From Clostridia bacterium (GTDB lineage Bacteria > Bacillota > Clostridia > Christensenellales > Aristaeellaceae): a DNA stretch of 21,636 bases. A program made the translations under genes and the position numbers. Positions within the stretch are counted from its first letter, which is position 1. Each line of letters begins with the position of its first letter. The notes beneath the pieces were generated by a model. It searched no databases. It had not been told where the DNA came from and worked only from the letters and a program-made list of their open reading frames with translations. The stretch lies in contig JAEDKS010000018.1 in NCBI GenBank assembly GCA_016295665.1, positions 1 to 21,636 on the forward strand. Direction: 5' to 3'. Below, in pieces: positions 1 through 7,309 of the stretch.

Positions 1-923
<923 letters not shown>

Positions 924-941
924 AGGTCATGCCTCCTTTGC

Positions 942-982
942 ATGGTCTTGGAGTTTGACTTTCTTTGACCTTGCAAGACCAT
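942..982. repeat. 9-bp inverted repeat bracketing the CtsR box
   Basis: ATGGTCTTG (942-950) and CAAGACCAT (974-982) are perfect inverted copies 23 bases apart and enclose the CtsR operator. The distal arm touches the -10 element, so an RNA starting near 974 would not contain both arms; any role would be at DNA level. It may be chance. Confidence 0.45.
954..970 (-). promoter_or_regulatory. CtsR operator upstream of clpB
   Basis: On the minus strand the sequence reads GGTCAAAGAAAGTCAAA. This is the CtsR heptad direct repeat (A/G)GTCAAA-NAN-(A/G)GTCAAA without a mismatch in the heptads. It lies just downstream of the expected transcription start of clpB, where a bound repressor would block transcription. 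CtsR is the class III heat-shock repressor of Bacillota; its gene is not in this window. Confidence 0.85.
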
Positions 983-1008
983 TGTACTACAGTTTGCGCG
1001 TTTGTCAA
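981..1008 (-). promoter_or_regulatory. sigma-A promoter of clpB
   Basis: Minus strand: TTGACA (1008-1003), 16-base spacer, TACAAT (986-981). The predicted start of transcription near 974-975 puts the CtsR box inside the first 25 transcribed bases. The match to the housekeeping consensus is close (perfect -35, one mismatch in the -10). Confidence 0.85.
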
Positions 1009-1113
1009 GAGGAAAATGAATTTGTTTTTCCGTTTTTTCCGCACCGCAGCGGGAAGGGATGAAACACGCGGCACACATTTTCCTTGCAAGTTTGTAACAA
1101 GACACAAGAAAAC

Positions 1114-1142
1114 TTTACAAACCGAAACAGATTTGATATAAT
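1114..1142 (+). promoter_or_regulatory. sigma-A promoter of the peptidoglycan-binding protein gene
   Basis: TTTACA (1114-1119), 17-base spacer, TATAAT (1137-1142). It shows that the ATG at 1084 cannot be the true start and supports the ATG at 1213. The rest of the 924-1212 gap holds only this promoter, the divergent clpB promoter and its operator; I see nothing else between 1009 and 1113. Confidence 0.85.
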
Positions 1143-1212
1143 GAAGCCGATTCTGATGAAAACGAAGGATCCATACGGATCAACACGGAGAAAACCCGGG
1201 AGGGATGACGGA

Positions 1213-3402
1213 ATGAGCGGAAAGGGACAGAAGCGTGTGCTGGCACTGGCGCTGGCGCTGTGTCTGGCGGCAGGGTCGGCGGGCGCGGAGGTGCTGCAGA
1301 GCGGCTCGCGGAGCACGGCGGTCAAGACGCTGCAGAAGGCGCTGCAGGCCCTGGGCTACAGCGTGGGCACCGCGGATGGTGTGTACGGGCCCAACACGGA
1401 GAGCGCTGTGCGGGCCTTTCAGCAGGCCAACGGGCTGACCGTGGACGGCAAGGCGGGGGACGCGACCCAGACGCTGCTCTATCAGCTGTCGGGCGCCGCC
1501 AACGCCCCCTCGGCGACCACCGCGCCCTCGGGCGGGGATCTGACCCGCTACTTCGGCGGGGACTACAGCACCATCCGGTCCGGTGACCGGGGCGTGCGGG
1601 TCATGCTGCTGCAGTCGGCGCTGAACAGCCTGGGCTACGCCTGCGGCAAGGCGGACGGCGTGTTTGGCAGCGGCACCCTCGCGGCGGTGAAGGCGTTCCA
1701 GCAGGCCCAGGGCCTGACCGTGGACGGCAAGGCCGGCACCCGGACGCTGCAGCGCATCGAGGTGCTGCTGAGCAGCGGGAGCACCGCTACGCCCACCGCC
1801 GCGCCCACGGCGGTGCCGACAGCCGTCCCGACGGCGGTGCCGACGACCGCGCCCACGCCCTCGGGCGGCTATCTGATTCCCACGCGCACGCTGCGCTCCG
1901 GCTATACGGGCGAGGATGTGCGCTCGGTGCAGCTGCGGCTGACGGAGCTGGGGTACTACACCGGCACCACCACCGCCGTCTACGATACCACGACCATGGC
2001 GGCGGTGCGCCGCTTCCAGCTCTACAACGGGCTGACGGCGGACGGCGTGGCGGGCAGCAAGACCTTTGCGGTGCTGTATGCCGCCTATGCCATTCCCAAC
2101 CCGGAGAACGCCACCGCTGCGCCGCAGGTAACCCCCACGCCCACGCCGGCACCCGGTGCCACCGAGCAGCCGGGCTACACCGTGCCTACGCGCACGCTGC
2201 GCTCCGGGTATGTGGGCGATGACGTGCGCTCGGTGCAGCTGCGTCTGGCGGAGCTGGGCTACTACACCACCATCGTCACCGGGGAGTACGGCACCGCCAC
2301 GGTCACCGCTGTGACCGCGTTCCAGAAGGAGAACGGGCTGGATGCGGACGGCGTGGCGGGCAGCAAGACCTATGCCGTCCTGTTCTCCGCCTCCGCCCGG
2401 CCCGCGCCTGCCCCGACGGCGACGCCCACCGCGGCTCCCGTCCAGACGCCCACCAGCTATCCGGTGCTGAAGTCCGGCTCCAGCGGCGAGGCGGTTACCT
2501 CGCTCCAGACGCGGCTGAAGGCGCTGGGCTATTCCGCGAACGTGACCGGCAGCTATGATACCGCCACCGTCAGCGCGGTCAAGGCCTTCCAGACCAACAA
2601 CTATCTGACCGTGGACGGCATCGCGGGCAACGAGACCCAGTCCATTCTCTACTCCGATGCCGCCCGCACCGCCGCGCAGGTGCCCGACACCTCCTACACC
2701 ACCCTGGACGTGAACACCGCAAGCGGCAACGAGAACCTGGTGAAGCTGCAGAACCGCCTCGCGGAGCTGGGCTATCCCGTGACCCTGAACGGCAAGTACG
2801 ACGGCACCACCCACAACGCCGTGGTCGCCTTCCAGCAGCGGAACAGCCTGGTGATCAGCGGCATCGCCAATGGCGCGACCCAGTCCGCGCTCTACGCCAG
2901 CACCGCCAAGCCCTATTCCACTCCCGTGGAGACCCTGCCCGAGGGCACGGGCTGGATGGCGGCGCCCTCGGGGGTGCAGCTGCTGTGGTGGTACGACGAG
3001 GTGAAGGTGTCGGTCAAGTCCGGGCAGAACGTGCTGGTCTACGACCCGGAGACCGGGCTCAGCTGGAACATCAAGCTCTACTCGCTGGGCCACCATGCCG
3101 ACTCCCAGCCCACCACTTGGCAGGACACCCAGATCATGAACCGCTCCTTCGGCTCCACCAGCTGGGACTGCCACCCGGTCTTTGTGCAGCTCCCCGATGG
3201 GCGCTGGACGCTGGCTGCCATGCACAACTATCCGCACCTGTATGGCTCCATCACCAACAACGGCTTCGGCGGACATCTGTGCATCCACTTCCTGCGGGAG
3301 TACAGCGAGTGCATCGCCGCCGGCGACTCCAACTACGGCGTGCAGATGCAGGACACCATCCGGAAGTACTGGAAGGCGATGACGGGCATCACGGTCAACT
3401 GA
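1213..3402 (+). CDS. secreted protein with six peptidoglycan-binding repeats and a C-terminal YkuD-like variant domain
   Basis: The 729-residue product starts MSGKGQKRVLALALALCL, a signal peptide with a likely cut after AGA25. Six PG_binding_1 repeats follow at about residues 27-92, 115-180, 225-295, 327-397, 416-485 and 498-565, each with an LGY...DGxxGxxT pattern. Pro/Thr/Ala-rich linkers separate several of them. The C-terminal domain (about 580-729) has H671 in MHNYPH and G687-H-L-C690-I-H, resembling the L,D-transpeptidase motif H-x(14-17)-[ST]-H-G-C with changes. The protein probably binds the cell wall outside the membrane and may modify it; catalysis is inference. The start at 1213 is set by GGGAGGG at 1198-1204 and by the promoter ending at 1142. 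It appears monocistronic, with a terminator after it. Confidence 0.88.
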   Translation: MSGKGQKRVLALALALCLAAGSAGAEVLQSGSRSTAVKTLQKALQALGYSVGTADGVYGPNTESAVRAFQQANGLTVDGKAGDATQTLLYQLSGAANAPSATTAPSGGDLTRYFGGDYSTIRSGDRGVRVMLLQSALNSLGYACGKADGVFGSGTLAAVKAFQQAQGLTVDGKAGTRTLQRIEVLLSSGSTATPTAAPTAVPTAVPTAVPTTAPTPSGGYLIPTRTLRSGYTGEDVRSVQLRLTELGYYTGTTTAVYDTTTMAAVRRFQLYNGLTADGVAGSKTFAVLYAAYAIPNPENATAAPQVTPTPTPAPGATEQPGYTVPTRTLRSGYVGDDVRSVQLRLAELGYYTTIVTGEYGTATVTAVTAFQKENGLDADGVAGSKTYAVLFSASARPAPAPTATPTAAPVQTPTSYPVLKSGSSGEAVTSLQTRLKALGYSANVTGSYDTATVSAVKAFQTNNYLTVDGIAGNETQSILYSDAARTAAQVPDTSYTTLDVNTASGNENLVKLQNRLAELGYPVTLNGKYDGTTHNAVVAFQQRNSLVISGIANGATQSALYASTAKPYSTPVETLPEGTGWMAAPSGVQLLWWYDEVKVSVKSGQNVLVYDPETGLSWNIKLYSLGHHADSQPTTWQDTQIMNRSFGSTSWDCHPVFVQLPDGRWTLAAMHNYPHLYGSITNNGFGGHLCIHFLREYSECIAAGDSNYGVQMQDTIRKYWKAMTGITVN
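1789..1860 (+). repeat. short tandem repeats encoding a Pro/Thr-Ala/Val linker
   Basis: Degenerate 12-base units of the type acggcggtgccg encode consecutive (A/V)PTA motifs between the second and third peptidoglycan-binding repeats. It is a flexible extracellular linker and a site where unit number could vary between strains. Confidence 0.7.
1885..2396 (+). repeat. recently duplicated third and fourth peptidoglycan-binding units
   Basis: The unit starting at 1885 recurs at 2191, an offset of 306 bases (102 codons). Long stretches are nearly identical in DNA, such as 1885-1963 against 2191-2269, and the GVAGSKT segment near 2044 against 2350. The other repeats of the gene are far more diverged, so this is an in-frame duplication that is recent or kept uniform by recombination. 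Confidence 0.75.
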
Positions 3403-3428
3403 TGGAAACGAAGATGCACTGCTCCAAG

Positions 3429-3466
3429 GGCTGCGCCCCGGGGATTCCCCGGCGGCGCGGCCTTTT
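3429..3466 (+). terminator. Rho-independent terminator after the peptidoglycan-binding protein gene
   Basis: Arms GGCTGCGCC-CCGGGG and CCCCGG-C-GGCGCGGCC form a stem of about 15 pairs (one G-U, one bulged C) with an ATT loop, followed by TTTT at 3463-3466. The short T tract makes it a modest but plausible terminator. It separates this gene from the dnaD promoter 27 bases on. Confidence 0.65.
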
Positions 3467-3492
3467 GGCGCAGCGGCCCGGCCCCGTTCCCC

Positions 3493-3521
3493 TTGCCGCC
3501 GAATCGGGAATATGGTATAAT
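3493..3521 (+). promoter_or_regulatory. promoter of the dnaD-like operon
   Basis: TTGCCG (3493-3498), 17-base spacer ending TGG, TATAAT (3516-3521). The TG one base before the -10 makes it an extended -10 promoter. It probably drives the block from the DnaD-like gene to at least the exonuclease III gene, since no terminator was seen between them. Confidence 0.8.
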
Positions 3522-3552
3522 GAACCGCACGACCACAAAGGAGGAAGCGCCC

Positions 3553-5082
3553 GTGGCAATGTTTGGCTTTGACGACCAGTACGCGATGTTTGGGGTGACG
3601 CCGCTGGACAACCAGTTCATCCTGGAGTATATGCCCACCGCGAAGGGCGACGACGTCAAGGTCTACCTGTACGGGCTGATGCGCTGCTACTTTCCGCAGG
3701 AGGGCATGTCGGTCAGCGAGATCAGCCACGAGCTGAACATGACCGAGGAGGCGGTGCTGGCGTCCTTCCGCCACTGGGAGCGGAAGGGGCTGGTGCGGCG
3801 GGTGTCCGACCAGCCGCCGGCCTATCGCTACATCAGCGCCACCCAGTCCCTGCTCATGGGGAGCGCGGCGCCGGTGGATCCGGCCTATGAGGCGTTCTCC
3901 GAGGCGCTGTACGCAGCCTTTGGCAACGACCGGCGGCTCCACGGCAAGGAGATCAGCCTGTGCTTCGAGTGGGTGGAGGAGCTGGGCTTGCCCACCGAGG
4001 TGGTGCTGCTGCTGATTCAGCACATGATCGCGCAGCGGGGCAAGAACTTCTCCATCGCCTCGGCCCAGAAGCTGGCGGTGACGCTGGCGGAGGAGAAGGC
4101 CACCACCGCCGAGGACGCGGAGCAGATTCTGGGCCGGGAGAAGCAGGTCTGGGACGGCAGCCGCCGCCTGCTGCGGCGGATGGGCAAGCGCCGTCAGCCC
4201 TCCGAGGACGAGATGAACCTGTACCGCAAGTGGCTGCGGGAGTGGGGCTACACGCCGGAGGCGATCGAGGCCGCCTGCGCGGAGACCACCAAGGGCGAGC
4301 CCAACTTCGCCTATCTGGACGGCATCCTGCGGGGCATGCTGCAGCGGCAGGGCCGGGCGGCGTCCACGGATCGGGAGGTGCAGGATCGCCGCGAGGCCGA
4401 GCAGAAGCGGATGGAGCCGCTCAAGAAGCTGCTGGCGGTCATGAACATCCGGGGGCTGTCGGTGAACGAGGGCACGCTGTCGGTGTACGAGGACATGCGC
4501 AGGCTGTATCCCGACGGCATCATCCTGCTGGCGGGGCAGGAGACCGCGCAGCGCGGCGGCGATCTGTCGGATGTGATGGCGCTGCTGACGGGCTGGAAGG
4601 AGCGCGGGCTGGAGACCGAGGAGGAGGTGCGGCGGCACATCGCCCGGTTCAACAGCCAGAACGCGCTGCTGCGGCGGCTCTACGACAGCTGGGGCCTTCG
4701 GGGACGGGTCACCGCCGCCGACAGAACCATGCTCACCCGTTGGATGGAGGAATGGGGCTTCACCGAATCCATGGTGCTGTTCACCGGCGGCCTCATCCGC
4801 GATGCGGAAAAGCCCATGGCGGTGCTGAACAAAAAGCTGGAGGGCTACCGGGAGGCGGGCATCACCACCGAGCAGCAGGCCGCCGACGCGGAGAAGGCCT
4901 GGCAGGAGAGCCACGCCCGGCCGCAGGGCGGACAGGGCCGGCCCGCCCGGGGCAAGGTGGTCATCGAGCAGCAGTATGAGCAACGGGAGTACGAGCCCTC
5001 GGAGGAGATTCCCGATTGGATGAAGCAGCGCATGGAGGCGAGGAAGCATGATGAATCAACAGGAAATCCAGCGGGAGATTGA
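3553..5082 (+). CDS. DnaD-domain replication initiation protein
   Basis: The 509-residue protein is a DnaD/DnaB-type primosome component expected to help load the replicative helicase. A winged-helix-like segment lies near residues 50-90 (VSEISHELNMTEEAV). Two DnaB_2/DnaD C-terminal-type modules follow, at about 200-265 (YRKWLREWGYTPEAIEAAC) and 371-440 (LTRWMEEWGFTESM). The C-terminus is Glu/Arg-rich. The GTG at 3553 is preferred: AAAGGAGG at 3537-3544 is 8 bases upstream, against 14 for the ATG at 3559. Its end overlaps the next gene, a DnaC-type loader, by 35 bases, a pairing that supports a role in helicase loading. I leave the symbol empty because dnaB and dnaD naming is inconsistent for tandem-domain members. 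Confidence 0.88.
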   Translation: MAMFGFDDQYAMFGVTPLDNQFILEYMPTAKGDDVKVYLYGLMRCYFPQEGMSVSEISHELNMTEEAVLASFRHWERKGLVRRVSDQPPAYRYISATQSLLMGSAAPVDPAYEAFSEALYAAFGNDRRLHGKEISLCFEWVEELGLPTEVVLLLIQHMIAQRGKNFSIASAQKLAVTLAEEKATTAEDAEQILGREKQVWDGSRRLLRRMGKRRQPSEDEMNLYRKWLREWGYTPEAIEAACAETTKGEPNFAYLDGILRGMLQRQGRAASTDREVQDRREAEQKRMEPLKKLLAVMNIRGLSVNEGTLSVYEDMRRLYPDGIILLAGQETAQRGGDLSDVMALLTGWKERGLETEEEVRRHIARFNSQNALLRRLYDSWGLRGRVTAADRTMLTRWMEEWGFTESMVLFTGGLIRDAEKPMAVLNKKLEGYREAGITTEQQAADAEKAWQESHARPQGGQGRPARGKVVIEQQYEQREYEPSEEIPDWMKQRMEARKHDESTGNPAGD

Positions 5083-6019
5083 TCAGGAATACACCGAGAA
5101 GAAGCAGCGTAGCAGCCGGAGAATGGACGAGCGCAGGCGCGAGGTCAGCCGGAAATGCCCGGAGATCGCGAAGCTGCTGAGCGACCGGGAGGGGCTGATT
5201 ACAAGCAATCTGCAGCACATCCTGAGCGGCAGCCGGGTCGAAAATCCGCGTGAAGCCATGAAGCAGATCAACCTGCGCATCATGGAGGCGCTGAAGGAGG
5301 CGGGCTATGCCGAGGACTATCTGGAGCCCCAGTATGAGTGCCCCCTGTGCCAGGATACCGGCTACGTGCGTGAGCCCCGGCAGGCGGTCTGCGAGTGCAG
5401 ACGCAGGGCCTATCACCAGAAGCTCTATCGCAGGCTGGGGATGAACACCGCGGAGGAGCAGTCCTTCGAGCGGTTCGACCTGAACGTTTTCCCAGAGAAG
5501 TACCTGCCGAAGATGCAGATGACGCAGCGAACCATGATGGGTATCGTGCGGGACGAGTGCCGCACCTGGGCGGAGGAGTACCCGCATCAGCCGACCCGCG
5601 ACATGCTGCTGATCGGCAAGAGCGGGCTGGGCAAGACCTACCTGATGAACTGCATGGCCCGGGTGCTGCTGGAAAAGGACTGCAGCGTGCTGCTCATCAG
5701 CGCCTACAACATGCTGAAGGCGGCGCGGGCGGCCTATTACGACCGTCAGGAGGAGGACATGAACAACGCCCTGCAGGTCGATGTGCTGATGCTGGACGAC
5801 CTGGGCGCCGAGCCCCTGACGGAGAACACGACCATCGTGCAGGTGCTCCACCTGCTGGAGGAGCGTCAGCGGGCGGGCCGCTCCACCGTCATCTCCACCA
5901 ACCTGAACGAGAAGGAGCTGCGGGAGCGCTACACCGAGCGCGTGGCCTCCCGGGTGCTGGACAAGCGTCACTGCACCCTCATCCCGCTGGAGGGCGACGA
6001 CGTAAGGAGGCAGGCATGA
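5048..6019 (+). CDS. dnaC: DnaC/DnaI-type AAA+ helicase loader
   Basis: This 323-residue ATPase of the DnaC/IstB family probably loads the replicative helicase together with the DnaD-like protein encoded upstream. The N-terminal 90 residues are charged and helical. A Cys cluster follows (CPLC near residue 98 and CEC near 117), a small zinc-binding site typical of these clostridial loaders. The AAA+ core has Walker A GKSGLGKT, Walker B VLMLDDLGAE, sensor 1 STN and the RYTERVASRVLDK stretch with the likely Arg finger. The start at 5048 (MMNQQEIQRE) lies inside the previous gene, preceded by a GAGG-type site, and 5051 is equally possible. An IstB transposition helper is unlikely because no transposase is near. 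Confidence 0.9.
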   Translation: MMNQQEIQREIDQEYTEKKQRSSRRMDERRREVSRKCPEIAKLLSDREGLITSNLQHILSGSRVENPREAMKQINLRIMEALKEAGYAEDYLEPQYECPLCQDTGYVREPRQAVCECRRRAYHQKLYRRLGMNTAEEQSFERFDLNVFPEKYLPKMQMTQRTMMGIVRDECRTWAEEYPHQPTRDMLLIGKSGLGKTYLMNCMARVLLEKDCSVLLISAYNMLKAARAAYYDRQEEDMNNALQVDVLMLDDLGAEPLTENTTIVQVLHLLEERQRAGRSTVISTNLNEKELRERYTERVASRVLDKRHCTLIPLEGDDVRRQA

Positions 6020-6372
6020 CCATTCAGCTGTATGTGAGCAAGAAGAACTTCGACGTGCAGAAGGCCGAGCGCTTCTTCAAGGAGCGCCGGATCACGGTGC
6101 AGGTCATGGATCTGAAGAAGCACCGCCTTGGTGAGCGGGAGGTGCAGGCGCTGAGCCGGGCGGGGGGACTGTCCGCGCTCATCGACCGGGAGGACAAGCG
6201 GGTGAAGGAGCATCCCGCCTGCTACTACGACCGGGACAGCCTGCTTCTGCCCGCGGTGCTGGAGTGCCCGTGGCTGCTGAAGGCACCCATCGTGCGCTGC
6301 GGCAACCGGGTTACGGTGGGCTATCAGCCGGACACCTGGACGGCGTGGCTGGAGGAGCAGGCAAAGCCATGA
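6016..6372 (+). CDS. ArsC/Spx-like thioredoxin-fold protein lacking the active-site Cys
   Basis: The 118-residue protein has the layout of the ArsC/Spx/YffB family: an N-terminal beta strand (IQLYVSKK), KAERFFKERRI, DLKKHRLGEREVQAL, and a C-terminal APIVRCGNRVTVGY strand pair. Family enzymes carry a redox or nucleophilic Cys after the first strand. Here that position is Asn11 (KKNFDVQKAERFF), and no Cys occurs in the loop. The protein is therefore unlikely to be an arsenate reductase and may be a binding or regulatory member. It starts by an ATGA overlap with dnaC, with AAGGAGG at 6004-6010, and ends by the same overlap with rnz, so all three are translationally coupled. Its role is unknown. 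Confidence 0.82.
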   Translation: MTIQLYVSKKNFDVQKAERFFKERRITVQVMDLKKHRLGEREVQALSRAGGLSALIDREDKRVKEHPACYYDRDSLLLPAVLECPWLLKAPIVRCGNRVTVGYQPDTWTAWLEEQAKP

Positions 6373-7277
6373 TGGATGTATGTACCCTGGGTACCGGCGG
6401 CGCCATTCCGCTGCCCGAGCGGGCGCTGTCCAGCCTGGACGTGCGGGTGGGCGGGCGGTGCCTGCTCATCGACTGCGGCGAGGGCACGCAGGTGCAGCTG
6501 AGAAAGCTGGGCTGGGGCTTCAAGTGCGTGGATGCCCTGCTGCTGACCCACTACCATGCCGATCACTGCGGGGGCCTGCCGGGCTTTCTGCTGAGCATGA
6601 CGAAGGCTGACCGCCTGGAGCCCCTGCATCTCTACGGCCCACCCGGGCTGCGGCGGGTGGTGGAGGCGCTGTGCGTGATTGCCCCGGCGCTGACCTTTCC
6701 GCTGGTGCTCCATGAGCTGCCCCTGGGGGAGAGCCGCTTCGGGGCCATCGGGCTGGACATCACCGCCTTCCCGCTGAACCATGGAATGCCCTGCCTGGGC
6801 TACTGCCTGAGCCTGTCCCGGGCGCCGGAGTTCGATCCGGCCCGGGCCCGGGCGCTGGAGGTGCCGGTGAAGCTGTGGCGGCACCTGCAGGCGGGGGAGA
6901 CGGTGGAGGTGTCGGGCCGGGTCATCGCCCCCGCGCAGGTCACGGGCAGCCCCCGCCGGGGCATCCGGCTGCTCTATGCCACGGACACCCGCCCGGTGGA
7001 GGCTATCGCCCGGCTGGGAGCCGGGGCCGACCTGATGGTGCTGGAGGGTATGTACGGCGATGACGACAAGCTGCCGCAGGCCCTGAAGAATCACCACATG
7101 CTGTTCCGGGAGGCGGCGGCGCTGGCGGCGGAGAGCGGCGCGAAGCGGCTGCTGCTGACCCATCTGAGCAACTGTATTGACGACCCGGCGCCCTACCTGC
7201 CTCTGGCCCGGGCGGTGTTCCCCGAAACGGAGACGGCGCAGGACGGCATGACCGTGACCCTGCGCTATCCGGACTGA
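6369..7277 (+). CDS. rnz: ribonuclease Z (tRNA 3' endonuclease)
   Basis: RNase Z cuts the 3' trailer from tRNA precursors that lack an encoded CCA or have a trailer. The 302-residue length fits the short bacterial form. The metallo-beta-lactamase signature THYHADH gives H61, H63, D65 and H66; further metal ligands appear as H138 (LNHGMP), D206 (ATDTRP) and H265 (LTHLS). The N-terminus LGTGGAIPLPER and the IDCGEGTQVQL motif are characteristic of RNase Z rather than other family members. The start is 6369 or 6372 (ATGATG), with GGAGGAG at 6351-6357 inside the upstream gene. It is coupled to the ArsC-like gene. Confidence 0.94.
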   Translation: MMDVCTLGTGGAIPLPERALSSLDVRVGGRCLLIDCGEGTQVQLRKLGWGFKCVDALLLTHYHADHCGGLPGFLLSMTKADRLEPLHLYGPPGLRRVVEALCVIAPALTFPLVLHELPLGESRFGAIGLDITAFPLNHGMPCLGYCLSLSRAPEFDPARARALEVPVKLWRHLQAGETVEVSGRVIAPAQVTGSPRRGIRLLYATDTRPVEAIARLGAGADLMVLEGMYGDDDKLPQALKNHHMLFREAAALAAESGAKRLLLTHLSNCIDDPAPYLPLARAVFPETETAQDGMTVTLRYPD

Positions 7278-7309
7278 CGAGGCGCGATGCCGAGAAGGGA
7301 GCCTCAACG

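Noticed and set aside
924..1212. A CIRCE element (HrcA site) upstream of clpB.
   Set aside because: No TTAGCACTC-N9-GAGTGCTAA-like repeat is present; the visible operator is of CtsR type.
1084..1212. Upstream ATG at 1084 as start of the peptidoglycan-binding protein.
   Set aside because: It lies before the -35 element of the gene's own promoter and would place charged residues ahead of the signal peptide.
1180..5049. A 1289-codon open frame on the minus strand opposite the peptidoglycan-binding and dnaD genes.
   Set aside because: It mirrors two well-supported plus-strand genes and crosses their promoter and terminator; its product is a low-complexity Leu/Gly/His/Arg-rich sequence typical of the complement of GC-rich codons. 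It has no recognisable domain.
5048..6019. IstB-type transposition helper instead of a helicase loader.
   Set aside because: No transposase or terminal inverted repeats are near, and the coupling to a DnaD-type gene and the zinc cluster fit a replication loader.
6016..6372. Arsenate reductase function.
   Set aside because: The catalytic Cys position is Asn and no arsenic resistance genes are nearby.
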